Positions 11,436 to 24,300 of a stretch of 64,000 nt of DNA are shown one piece after another. The position numbers and the translations under genes were made by a program. This DNA is from Aquatica leii (Eukaryota; Arthropoda; Insecta; Coleoptera; Lampyridae): NCBI GenBank assembly GCA_035610365.1, contig CM069436.1:59225505-59289504 (forward strand). Reading direction: 5' to 3'. How positions within the stretch are numbered: the stretch's first letter is position 1; every line of letters starts with the position of its first letter. Below the pieces are notes generated by a model that ran no database searches, was not told the DNA's origin, and saw nothing but the letters and a program-made list of their open reading frames with translations.

Positions 11436-11884
11436 CAATTTGAACATTTAATAAAATATTCTTTGGATGTATATTACCTATATCTCAAAATTTGAACATT
11501 TGAAAAATGCACATTCGATCGACGACTCGACTCGATAAGTACGTATAAAAAAAGAGAGAGAAAAATGACAAATTGCCAACTAGGTATTTCGATAAATACC
11601 AATTTTTGAAATAGACCACCCCTCGGACCACCCTATACAAAAATGTCTTAATCAATGTTAAATATGATAATATGATGAAAATAGGATGTTTCCATCTGAA
11701 TAAATTGACGTTTGATGTTTTTGGTACACTCTGTATTAATGACATGCGAAGACTACTCAAGTCAACTTTTTTGTGCGAGAAAACCAAGCAGTAATAAATA
11801 TCAATAGCTTTTTTATTGGAAAAAATTCAAAATTATGTCATACATGCAATATATATCTAGAATTGTACGCCAACTCAAACATGG

Positions 11885-12062
11885 AATAATATACATGGTG
11901 TCCTATCTAAATTAAGTTGGTACTTCTGGTATAACCGAAAGTGCCGATTTCTTGAAAGTGTTTTAGCTGGATGTTCTTCATTCGCATTAGTATACTGCCA
12001 AACTTTCAGATTTATGTTACTTACGGTTGTCCATATATTGATTGGGCGACCACCCTGTATAA
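11885..12062. repeat. Possible short MITE
   Basis: The left end reads ATACATGGTGTCC and the right end GACCACCCTGTATAA, roughly inverted copies. Similar CACCCTGTATA-type motifs occur near 11630 and 13336. Target duplications were not resolved. Confidence 0.3.
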
Positions 12063-12180
12063 GTTTACGTTATGCATAACCAGTGAAGAAGTTTTTCAAA
12101 AATGTTCCATCGATAATAATATTGTATAGTTTAATGTAGATTTCAGATATCACACGTATTTGTAAGGAACAAAATATATA

Positions 12181-12500
12181 CATAGTAAATTTATACTATA
12201 AGATGGCTCTCCTATTGTATTTCACTCATGTTGATCACATCATTTGTTAATATAAAGTTATAGGTCTGTCAATGCACTTATGGAAGTACAGTACAGAAAT
12301 CTTTTACTGCTAAAGAACCCCAAAAGGGCGAAACGGCCGTCCAGTGGTTCACTCTGGTAGCATTTTCGCATTTGCGTTGACATTGTTACCTTACAATGTT
12401 TATACGTTTTAATTATTTGGTCCGCGGCTTATTCAAAACTTATTTGAATTGCGCGGGTATAATAACAGCTTTCAAAGTTTCCATCTCTAGAGTCATTTAC
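12181..12500 (+). repeat. Penelope-like terminal repeat piece with hammerhead-like motif
   Basis: This region shares two blocks with 42847-43180: AGTAAATTTATACTAT (12184) and a block of about 240 bp running from GTCTGTCAATGC through CGGCTTATTCA to GCGGGTATAA. The block order is reversed between the two copies. The shared block contains a hammerhead-like core at 12306-12345: CTAAAGA (expected CUGANGA), a short stem, GAAAC, loop GGCC, GTC. The second copy lies within a Penelope-like element, hence the assignment. Confidence 0.5.
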
Positions 12501-14300
12501 AAATTTACATAAAAATATATCCAGACGCTTATAAAATGTATTCATTACCATTTTTCTCTTTTAATATCTGTTCTGTGAATTTATAAGCATGCACTAAAGC
12601 TTCTTCAAAGTTGAGTCACTTTCTTCAGTTGAAAGGTGTTGGTTTTTATGACACTACCTTGTCGCACCTATTTTCCTGTCTTTTCTTTACTCTGGTTAGG
12701 CTTCTTTTGCCATTATTTATAATTTGTGAAGAAAATTTTTATGCATAAAATGTCTTTTACTTTAGATGATTATGTACATCAAATTAATTATTAAGGTTTC
12801 TATATTTTCTTGTTTTTACTAGTTTTGAGTTATCTTTCTCTGTTTCCTTTATATACTATAAGCATACGTTTGTTCATGTTTTGGTTTTTAGCACATAAGA
12901 ACGTAAATCTAAATCTTATTTCTGTTATCTACTAATTTCTGAATTGAATTCTGTTTACTACATATACTTATTCGCTTTTAATGAGAAGTTTTCTGGTTGA
13001 CACAAAATCTTTTAAAATGTTTTTCTTTATTTGTAGATATTTTGGTATAGAACGTTTCTTGTATTGTTGTTTAAATGGAAATAGTCTTTGATAGCAAGTT
13101 TTTTTACATTTATTTTGTAATTTGTAATATTTTTTTATTTGGTGAGAGTTTGTATTGATTCTTGTCTTTACTTTGGTGCTTAATTAATTTACAACGGTTG
13201 TTAAACTATTGTTATAAGATCAATTCCTTGTCGTTTCCGGATCTTCATTGCGTCACAGCCGCATTTTATCAAAGACTTGCGTTAAATCAACGTAGATACG
13301 TATGCAAGTTTATCTTTCTGTCACTGGATTGATTATACAGGGTGACTATTTTACACTGCTCATTGTATAATATTTGAAACTACGAGAACTAGAAATGGAC
13401 TTTGTTTTGTTTATTTATGTTTGTAGCAACTGGTATATTAATATCTGTAATAGTTTTAAGATATTGAGTTTTTCAGAATAAAAAAAAAAAATAAAACAGT
13501 TTTTAAATTTTGATATAGGCAATGTCGATTATGAACATTCGATTGCCTACTATCTTTCTTTTGTTTTAGTGGTTTGCGCCGGGGGTTGGTTTTTTCTGGA
13601 TTTTTGTCTCTGACTAATTTTGCTGGTTCCATTTCTTCTGGCGTTTTCTAAACCATATGACGACATTCGATACTGTTCACATTTGTCTTTTTTTATTGTT
13701 TGATACTACATCTCTTGACTTCTCAGTTATTGCTCTTATAGTTTTTATATCTGTTGTTTTGGGATTTTGTGTTCTCGGCGGTATCGGCTCAAGCGTCTAC
13801 GACATATGTCAGTACCGGTCTGAAACATGACTTGTAAATACCACTTTTCTTCTATCTCCATGTTTTTATTTTTTTATATGACATTTTGTAGACACCTTGA
13901 TATCCGGGCTGTTTTGTTAGCTTATTTGATTACACAGTTCTTAGTGCTCCGCAATTTGACTTTTTACTTTTCAAGTGTTTGCATAGATACTATTGTGTTT
14001 ATTATTAGTTTTCTGTTACTGGTTACTACTGTAGATGGCAACATGTTTTTTAAATTATGTTGTTGAAAGGCTACAACCGGCTACAACATCAACATAACAT
14101 TTTAATTTTACTCTGTTATGTCTCATTATGTAATCTTTTCCAATCCATTTTGTGTTTTGGACTAGGTTATTCATCAGCAACCTAACTATAATATATGTCA
14201 TTAGTTATAAGTGTACACCTAGACTTTATTTTGTAATGTATAAAATAATTCATGTTAATAAATTGTGTTATTAATTGGGGTAAAACCAACCAATAATTAT
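12500..14300. other. T-rich non-coding DNA
   Basis: A long T-rich stretch on the + strand. Short ORFs such as 13827-14066 are hydrophobic only because of the T-richness. No domain, transposase or exon recognised. Confidence 0.35.
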
Positions 14301-14432
14301 TGTCTGGCCTGAAGAAGTTGTGCACTAAAGCCAACGAAATGTTGCCTTAACAACAGATAAAGGTTGTTTTTATTGTTGCCGTTTCTCCACTCTAAGGGAT
14401 CCTATACATAAAATTGGAAAACTTTTGAGTAG
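14300..14432 (+). repeat. Hammerhead-like motif followed by a dispersed repeat
   Basis: At 14306-14347 the sequence reads GGC-CTGAAGA, a GTTG/CAAC stem, GAAAT, GTT-GCC, with GGC and GCC able to pair as stem I. The sequence right after it (AAAGGTTGTTTTTATTGTTG to about 14430) is also present, in palindromic form, at 56467-56623. Probably the end of a Penelope-like or related element. Confidence 0.45.
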
Positions 14433-15048
14433 TTTTATGTTCACTATAAAACGCTCAGGGTTTTAGGATTCGATGCGTTATAATAAGATAGTAAAAGAGT
14501 ATGGTTTATTTTGTCTGTTAGACTGAAGTTGGCTTGTCGTTTCTCTAAATTTCATCAGGTTTCTTAATTAATACTCATCTGTTGATTCTATAATGATTTT
14601 TAGTCTTCTCTTTTGATGGCTTAGTATTTTTCTTTTACGCCATTTGTATAGTTTGTCCTAATATCTATTTTTTCTCAATTCATGTAATATAATATATATT
14701 ACTTTACATAGAAGTTTATATTTTAATCGGTTGTTTTAATTGAGTTAATTTTTATTTCGATAGTTTTAGTAAGTACCTACTACCTACAATTATAGTTGCC
14801 AATTTAACTATAACGTTACATTTCGCAATAAATAAATTATAGGAAGTTGCTTCGAAACATCCTTATTATTTTTACAATATATAATTAGAAAATTCCTGTA
14901 TCTGTTTTTTAATACCTTTAATAGCATTTAATTTAGTTTTGAAGATCAGGTCAACCTATAGATTACATTAAATTAAAAAAAGGTTAAATCAATAAATATT
15001 GTACTTATTAATTCGTCATTGTCTATAGTTTATTAAAATTTATTACAG
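14432..15048. other. AT-rich intron-like DNA
   Basis: Lies directly upstream of the SH3 exon of mbc. The acceptor TTATTACAG ends at 15048. I searched for the short 5' coding exon (a start codon followed by a tryptophan and a YGVA-like end) and did not find it here. Confidence 0.4.
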
Positions 15049-15326
15049 CTATATACAATTTCACATCAAACGAAGACTGTAAATTAAATTTAAATGTTGG
15101 GGAAGCGGTACATATATTGGAAGAAGAAGAAAATTGGTATTTTGGTTATGCCGTTTCAGATAGAAGAATACAAGGAATTTTTCCTAAAAATCATATACAC
15201 ATCGCAGAATGTACGATAGATAGAAGTGGTCCTAATCCAATTTTCATACCTAAACAACCTTTAATTGTTCACGAAATAACAACTATTTTACGGGAATGGG
15301 GAACGCATTGGAAGCTGTTATACGTT
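15049..15326 (+). CDS. mbc: mbc exon: SH3 domain
   Basis: Begins after TTATTACAG with two bases completing a split codon, then [30 protein letters not shown] and GIFPKNHIH, a canonical SH3 core. In DOCK-A proteins this SH3 contacts DHR-2 and ELMO. Donor GTAAGT at 15327. Confidence 0.93.
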
Positions 15327-18300
15327 GTAAGTTAAATCTAAGTTGTTCTTGCTGTGGTAGTATAATTCTTGTTTTCAGACACATAATAAAGAATTTGAAC
15401 AAATTAAAAATCAAATTTATGATTTAATAAAACATAGAAGTAAAGTAATTAGTGGGACATTGCCGGTTGATGAACTTAAACGAATGACGAAACAAATTAC
15501 TTCAGAAATTGATATGGGAAATAAACTGTTAGGTCTTGACATGATTGTTAGGGATAAATATGGAAATTTGATAGATCCTGATAAAACTAGTACCATACAG
15601 CTTTATTATCATCATAAGAATGCAGCTGAACGTATCAAAGATAAAAGGAATAGAATAGTAAGTTAGTTATAAATTTAAATGTTTACTACAGTGTTATTTA
15701 CTTTTAGAACGAGCATAGGGATGCTGCAATTAGAACTGCAATTCAACAGTACTCGCACATATTTGTAGTGGATGTTAAAAATTTTACTTGTAAAATGACT
15801 GAGGATGCCGAGTTGCTTATGACATTGTATGATGCTAAAGAAAATAAAGCAATTACAGAAAATTATGTGGTTCGATGGTCTAAAGATGGACTTATGAGTG
15901 ACTTGGATCAAATGTATACCTTAAGGGTCATGTTTACGGTAAGTGTTGTTTGAAATTTTATTACCGGTATCACGTTTTATTTCTTCTTAATTATGGCTTT
16001 TTAACTATATCGTTTTCATCTAATCGTAGCAATTTATTTATTAATGTTAAATTGTAGTGGAGTTCTCTTTGGTACAGTTTGGGCAAGTGAGTTTTAGTTC
16101 TGCAGAAGCATTCTGATGGTTCTTTTTTAAACACAGAATCAGTTCTAACTGGGTCTAACAGTTTGGTATTCTACTACCTATAATATTTTTTGTCTTTTAA
16201 AAATGCGATCCAGGAGAGCAGCATGCAGCGGAATTAAAGTCGGATCTATCGGTACAAACGTTGGAGGTAACATACTGTTCACCTAAAATAAGCAAAGGTT
16301 AAAGAAAAAAAGGCATGGACAGAAAACTAAAAAAACAAACGAAAATAAAAATTACGATAAAAAGGGTTTGTTAATCTGGCTCAGTAAGCGGTGCTACTGA
16401 TGAAATTGAGTAAGATGTCCTCGAAAGCTTTTATGGTGGCAACTCGAGAGAGACCGTTACATTCTGAATATAATGGCAACTATTCATGATAAAAGCTGTG
16501 TTTTTGGGATCATTCACTATGGTTTTATATTGCAACCGTTTGCGTCGTTGAGTACGGATATCTAAATATTCTGCTGATGAGAGATGATTGTTTAACGATG
16601 TTTAGATAACGCTATAGTTGTTTGAAAGCGAACCTATTAGAATCTAGGAAAGAAGGATAAGTGAGCAACGGCTCATCAATAAGAAAATGATCTGCACTCA
16701 AATAGTCTGCTGCTTCGACGGAATTGGTTGAAAGGGACATAACGGACGGATATTTAGTATTTAAATGCAGAACCTTTCAAAAGTATCTGCAACGTTTTCG
16801 CACAAAACTTATACAAATTATTCAGCTGTGAGGTGTCAACAGTCTGATTTAATTTTAGAGGAAATTTTTTGACAAACGATGAACGTGTTGAAGCAGCATG
16901 CTTTAGTGACAGTGCAGACGAACAAATACATGTAATCATTGGTGGTAGGGTTTTCCAAATGAAGAGTATTAATATGTGAAGAATATTAATTTTCACAGTA
17001 AAAGTTCCTGCATAATCTACACCTGTTGCGATTAATCACATTTAAGGATTAACGGAATTTGCTGGTTTAAGTTCCATTTTTTAGAATTTGAACGTGTTAA
17101 CCCTAAAACAATGGCAGCTCAAGCATTGACATAAGCGCTTTATAAGAAGACTGTAGAGAAAATCAGAGTGTATTAGAGTTTGAACAGTTTGAGAACCAGA
17201 ATTTTAGACATGTAATTTTGCCAAGGAAATAACAACGGATGACGAGAAAACGGAGGTAAGGCGGAGTTAACATACTTTTCGTCCACTCAAGGAGATCTTG
17301 ATCATTAATCGAAGACAACTAATCTAGGAAAGAAAGCGTTTATAATAAGCCACTTGTGTTATACGGACGCAAACGTTCGTTCGTAGCCTTTTATAATCCT
17401 GCAGGATAAGTAAGAAAATGTTTACTAAAGGAAGCACTAGTGGTATAGGTGAAAGCGTTATGTTTGTTTTATTTAAAAAAAAGCGCGGAAAACGAGTAGT
17501 GATTAGGTACAACGCGAGCGAAGGGAATTTCGCTTTCATCTCAAGTAGCAAGAGTCTTAAAGTGCAAGAACAGGCAATGAAGGCCACTATGAAACGCGTT
17601 TAGTGAAAAATGTAGGTTTTCAAATCTAAAAAGAAGAGCTAATCATAACTTCAGGAGATTTCATATGGAAAACTCGTACGATTTTCGGAACTACCAACGT
17701 GATGTTATTGAGGCCGTTCAGGGAAATTCAAGGGTAGTTACGATAGTTCGCGTCGAAAGTATGAAGTCGACATGGAGAGCAGGAGCCATGCAAGAACCAC
17801 TTGCCCGTCAGCATAAACTATAAAGACAAGTTTTTGCAATACATGTGGAAGTAAAAAGAGGTTTAATGAAGTAAAAAATTTGCTTCAAAAAAAGCACTTT
17901 ACAGGGTTTATTATTTATTGTAAAGAACGTCATCGACGTATGTACTTTTACGAATGGCTACCGACGCATCGGGATAATACGAACTTTCATCCCAATCAAT
18001 TTATGAGACACTGCTGAGAGAGGTAAGTTATATATCGGTATATTTGCGATCTTCAGGTAGAACAGAATTTGTCTCTACATCCTGCAGTTGTTACAACATA
18101 AAGCGACTAAATTTAAAATCTAGTAGTCAAAATAGCACAAATGTCTTTTTGTAATTTTGGACCACTTAAAAGTTACTCCTTTAAAGACTCATCATGGACA
18201 GAAGAGGAATTGTTAAAAAAAAACTTTCAGAGTCTTGCTCACTGTATTTAGAAACACAGTGACAGGGTAACACGTAAGAAGCAGAGGAAGAAGCAACAGA

Positions 18301-21300
18301 TGTTCTAAGTCACGCTACTTAAGCGTTAAGCTTTATAGGTAGAGCAACGGTATACCTACTGCGTTTCAGGAACTTCTTTAATTTCCCAGAACTTTACGAG
18401 TAAATCGGAAGGAGTCAGCTGAAGAGTTAACAGAGATACAGAGGTCAATGTTAACAGGAGCTACAAAACTGTCTTTAAATACAGTAGCTGTAATTGGATA
18501 ATAAAAAACAGACAGAAAAGACAAAAAACGAACAAAAAAGAAACAAAAAGCAGAAAAATACAAAGCATTGAACCAAAATTTGTAAATATAGTCACACAAG
18601 ACAATATCAAATGACAGCTCTTCGAATGAAAGAGAAATTAATTTCTAAGCTCTAGAATTTTAAAATCTAAGATTTTCAGAAGAGGAAGAACATAATACAC
18701 TTGATCAGAACTATGTAAACCAAAATTTTGAGGGCAGTTAACTAACCACACAACTTGTTTAGTAGGATAAGGAAAAGAAAACGACCTCTTGAATATCCGT
18801 CTCGAAGGACCAAATGTTACGACCACACGGAAATCTACAGTGGGTTATACAGTGTGGAAAAGCCACATGGAATAAATTCATTATTTCGGTTACTGTACAT
18901 ATTTATAGAAAATCCCGAAATGGAAGAAGAAAAAGACGGTAGTCTCATGAGTTTAAAGAGTTGTGGAAAAAATCGATTCTTGCTTACTATCGAAATTCAC
19001 ATGCTGTCATGCAGTCGGAACTTTCAACTAACCGTACAACCAAAAGAACGCATTTGACATCGAAATTAATATATTGGAACACGGCTACAACTTGTATCAC
19101 TCATGGACTCGGCATCTTGTTTAAATATACCCTGAGAGACATTTAAAATATTTGGAACACATCTCAAGTTTTTACTATAATATTTTATTACTATAGCTGT
19201 ACAAAATATATGTGGTTGTTTTTGAATTGATCACGAAAAGCCGAACAAGTTTTTACACGAATATTTGGTGTTACAGGATTTGGGTAAACGCGATTTAGAA
19301 AGAGAAAAAATCTACCTTGTATGTTACGTAATAAAAGTTGGAGCAATCGATAACAAAGAAGTTGATCATAGGCGCAGTTCTATGACCGTGGGTATGAACA
19401 AAAAACATTGTAAAGTTGAGGTGAGAAAACCTTTTGGCGTTGCTGCTAAAGACGTAACACCCATAATGTGCGGGAAGTTAGAAACAGACTTAGAACACGA
19501 ATCTGCAGTACCTTTCTATAGGTAATATTTCCAAAATCAATATGTTATACTATAGATTCAATTGCAGTTGTGATAAAGATAACTTAGAGCAAACTCTTCG
19601 TAAGTTTACGAACAAAGACACCACTAAATATGAAAGTAAAAATCAGGCATTATTCGTAAGTTTACAGTTATTACACGGCGACCTTAAACAGGTAGGTAAC
19701 AAACAGTTTTTTTTTGTATAATTTTAATCAAAAACTTTAAGGTACGAGAAGAAAACCCACATTTAATATTAGGTAACATTTCGATTGCTAGGAAAATGGG
19801 GTTTCCAGAGGTTATTTTACCAGGCGACGTACGTAACGATTTATATTTAACTTTAATGAGCGGGGAATTTAATAAAGGGAATAAAACTAGTGAGAAAAAT
19901 GTTGAAGTTGTGGTTAAGGTTTGTAACGAAAAAGGCGTTGCCATACCTGTAAGTAACGACGTTTATACGATTCTTGAATTTATGTAGGAGGTTTTAGGGT
20001 GTTATCTCGTTAGGTGGTGGTGTACCTCCATTAAATGAGTATAGGTCTGTTGTATACTACCACGAGTATAAACCTCATTGGTACGAAACTTTTAAAATTG
20101 CGGTACCGATAGAGGAGTTTCGGGGAAGTCATTTAAAATTCACATTCAAACATAGATCGTCGAATGAAGCCAAGGATAAGAGCGAAAAACCTTTTGCCAT
20201 GGCATACGTTAAGTTGATGCAGGAGAACGGAACTACTTTAAAGGATGCCAAACATAACTTAATCGTTTACAAAATCGATCATAAGAAGTTTGACGAATCT
20301 GGCGTAGATTATTTTAAGCTTCCGTCTACCGTTGATGAAATTAGGGACAATCAGAAACCACACACTACGGGTCTATCGTTTAGCACGAAAGATAGTTTTG
20401 CAATTTCTACAAATATTTGCTCAACAAAATTAACACAGAATAGTAAGTATAAGGTTGGAAACTTTTAGTAATTCAATTATTGCTAAAATGAAAAAGTCTT
20501 TTTGAATTAAGCCTGTAGGATGTGCAGGAGAATCTTAAATAGAAGACGTTTTTATTATAGTAGATTCTTGAAATGATTCGCTGCTAAAGTTACTATTTTC
20601 AGTTGATTTGCTTGGTTTATTGAATTGGGCATCTCACAAAGATACAATGAGGGAATCTCTTACCACACTCATGAAAGTTGACGGAGAAGAAGTTGTTAAG
20701 TTTTTACAAGACATTTTAGATGCATTGTTTAATATATTAATGGATAATCCTGAATCAGATATTTTTGATGAATTGGTTTTCGATTGTTTATTACACATTA
20801 TTAGCTTAGTTAGTAACGATTGGAAATATCAGCATTTTGAACCCGTTTTAGATATGTACATTAAAGAAAGTTTTAGCGCTACGTTAGCGTATAGGTAAGA
20901 CAGTGCCATGTTCTAATTACAGTCGTAACTTGTATTTTAATTTTACAGCAAATTAATAGTCGTGATTAAAAATTTAGTGGACAATGCAATATCCATAGTT
21001 TCAAGCGCCAAAGATAATATTTTGTTTAAAGCTATGAAAGCTCTTCAGTATATTATGCGATTTGTATCGCGTTCGCGTTTGTTATTCTGCGAGTTATACC
21101 CACAAATGAACGATGATAACTTTGAAGAAAGTTTGAGAGGTTTATTACAAAGCATAGTAACTATGATGTGCCAGACATCAGACACCTTACTGAGAGAACA
21201 AGGTGCTTGTTTAAAGTACTTACCCAGTACGATTCCTGATATATTAAAAGTTTTTAACGCTAAGCAATTAAGGTAAGTCGAAAAATAAACGTGCGTATTT

Positions 21301-24300
21301 TATATTATGTATTTTTAGTATTATTTTATGTGATTTACTCAAAAATATACCACCAAATAGATTAACGAAACAAAAAATGATGACAATAAATGAAATTGTT
21401 CACAGTCAATTATTTTTATACTCGGAGAGTCGCCAAGTTTTATTACCAGTTTTTACAAAACAAATCAAAGTATTATTTGAAACCAGTGAGGAGGTAAGCG
21501 CTTCTACTTATACTGCATATCGCTTGGCTTATATTAAAATGTAATTTTTCTCTTGAAAGAATTGAAAATATAAGTCAAATTTAATTGTACATTGTGTACA
21601 TACATAAAGCACATAACGACTATATTGTCTGCACATTGTCATGTTGCATTCGTACTGCACTGTTTCTTCCAGAACAAGACGTTTCCAAATGATTATTTGG
21701 AAACAGGTATTGTTAATTTCTATTTCTGCACACAGTTGTCTTGGCCACCGAGAACTGTCATGAGCATTATTGTCACAAGATAAAATATTGCCGAATTAGG
21801 ATAATGTTAAAAGCTATTCTTCTAGATCTATTTCATTCTTCAAAGGTACTTGGTGCATCTTGGGTTTATTCTGCTTTTATTTTTGTTACTTGAACGCATT
21901 TTGTTTTAAGCTTGGCTTTAAAGATTGTCTTGTTTTTGCTTATTAATTAATCGGTAAGTACTTTAGTTTCCTTACTGTGAATTGATCTGATTAACATTGT
22001 TTTCATTTTTGCATGCTGTGATAATTGTTTTCTACGTTTTTTGTCTGATTAGTTTTAGAAGTATTTAATGGGATATTTATACACTTAACTAAAATTTAGT
22101 AGGTATTTGGGGTTCAGAGGTTAACTTGCAATACGACCCTATTAATTTAGCACTCTGAATTAATTAAATGAGTGAGGTATTATTTTGTAATAGTAACCGT
22201 GGATTAAAATATTTGTTTATATTTTTATACTTTAGTGGATAACAATGGAGACATGAATAATAACACATTTGGTCGATAAATAATCGTGTGAATTGTTATA
22301 GTTTAAAGACTAAGCAATGTGTAAAATAGTAAAAATAACTATCTAGATATCCTAAATTAATGTAGCATTTAAAAAACTCAAGTCATGTTGTTATAAAAAA
22401 ATAAAAAAAGATTCCGAGATCTTGTCAGTTAGTTAGTTAGTCCGGTTTAATATCTCACGTACTAATCAGCTTATATTGAATAATTAGAATTTATTTAGTC
22501 GAATCTAAACAACTTGCTTCTTGTCAGTTGCGCGTTGAAGAAGTAACTGACTATCTAAGGTGTCGGTTTGCTTGTTAAAAATTCTATAAAAACTGATTTA
22601 GTCGAGCATATAAAATCTTTGAATAGTGATGCTGAGTGGCCGATGTGGAAGAGAAAAATTTGAGATTTGTTAGACTACAACGAGGGTGATTTCGATGTAA
22701 TTGATGGAAAGTTAAAAAATCGGATCCGCTGGTGTCAAATGCTGAGGAGACTACAATTACAGCAAAGGAAATAGTTACGCCAAGTCAATAATTACGAGTG
22801 CAGTGACAGATGTTGTATATCAGAAGATCATGGACAAAGAAACGGCGCATAAGTCATGGAAAATACTTAAGCAAAATTTTGAAGCATTGTCCAAGGATCA
22901 ACTGTTCAAGATTCGTACAGATTTCTTCGCTTTTAGTTGGACGTCAAAATAAGATATTTCGACACATGTTGCAAGGCCAATCTTTTTGTGGAATGAACTA
23001 AAAGCTAAAAATGAGCAGGTTCTATCTGTTTTAACGCTAGTTTGCAAAGTTCTTCATATTTTGCCAACAAATTTTGAGACATTTAAATCAAGTTAGATGT
23101 TATCAAAAGATGAGCAAAAGACGTTGGATGAATTACAGGCTCCGTTATACATGTTTGAAAGAAATTTCACTCAGAGTTTAGGCATCTAAAAAGTGGAACA
23201 AGGAGCATTAGTACCAAAGCCAGGCTTAAAAGCTCCTTGTAAAGAATATAAGATGCATGTTGGTAAATGCAATTATTGTCATTAAGAAGGCCACTGGCTC
23301 AGAAATGGCAAAAAATGGATTTCTGACGGGAGACCAGCTAAACATACACCGGAGAAAACTAATCGGAATAAAATTGTTTCGACGAATGTGACATTATTTA
23401 CCATTTGCAATGAAGCTTGTTCTATAGAAGTAGATGCAAGTAATTGGTGGATCGACAACGGTGTAACGAAGCATATAACAAATTAACCGGAATACTTTGT
23501 CAACTTTGAAGCATTTGTTGAACCTCACATCAAAGCTGCTGGACAGGAGATTCTACAGGCAGCAGGAAGAGGATCAATAAGTATTCTATCAAGAATTAGA
23601 GAGAAATATCAAAAAATGACACTAGAAGACGTCTGGTATGTGCCAGGAATTTCTAGAAATTTATATTTTGTATTAGCGGCTCAAGACCGTTAGTGAAATA
23701 CTTTAAGATTTTCTCATGCCTAAGAAAACGCTGAAACATTTAGTTAAACAGCTTCTGAGTGACAATGGAGGAGAGTTCGATAATGAAGAGAAAAAAAACT
23801 CTACGTGCTAGTGGAATTACTCAACGCCCGACGGTTATATATACCTCTGAACAAAATGGTATCTGCGAGAGAGATAACAGAACTGTGGTGGAATTGGCAA
23901 GAACGCTTAAATATTTAAATTCAGAAGTAACTTATCTAACAGGCATTTGGGTTGAGCTGGTTAATATCGCCATTTATGTTTTACACAGAACAGGACAATT
24001 ATCAGTATATGAAGTTAGTCGTTGTCGGTTGTGGACAGGTATAAAACCTCGTACTAGACACTTGAGAATTATCAGCTTTATTTGTTATGCACTTATTGCA
24101 TGAAAAAGACGAAGAAAAATGGAATAGAAAGCAGTTAAATGGTACCTAATAGGATACAATGGTACCGGATTTGGATAAAGGACAACCATATAGTTATTTT
24201 GTCAAGAGATGTGCAGTTTCAGGAGAAGTCATAAGGATGACTTGAACAATTAAAGTTACCACTTTGGAATAGAATAATTCTGTCAGTAGTTTAGATTATT

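Noticed and set aside
1-15048. The missing first coding exon of mbc
   Set aside because: No start codon followed by a tryptophan-containing, YGVA-ending short exon with a phase-1 donor could be identified; it may lie outside the window.
18638-19146. Overlapping ORFs on both strands after the BEL/Pao relic
   Set aside because: No domain, no splice agreement with mbc exons and no similarity between the frames; AT-rich noise or unreadable relic.
19522-19555. Alternative acceptor TATAG giving a 34-nt intron between mbc exons 4 and 5
   Set aside because: Too short compared with the 46-55 nt introns elsewhere in the gene. The ATTGCAG acceptor at 19567 keeps the frame and gives a better match to DOCK proteins.
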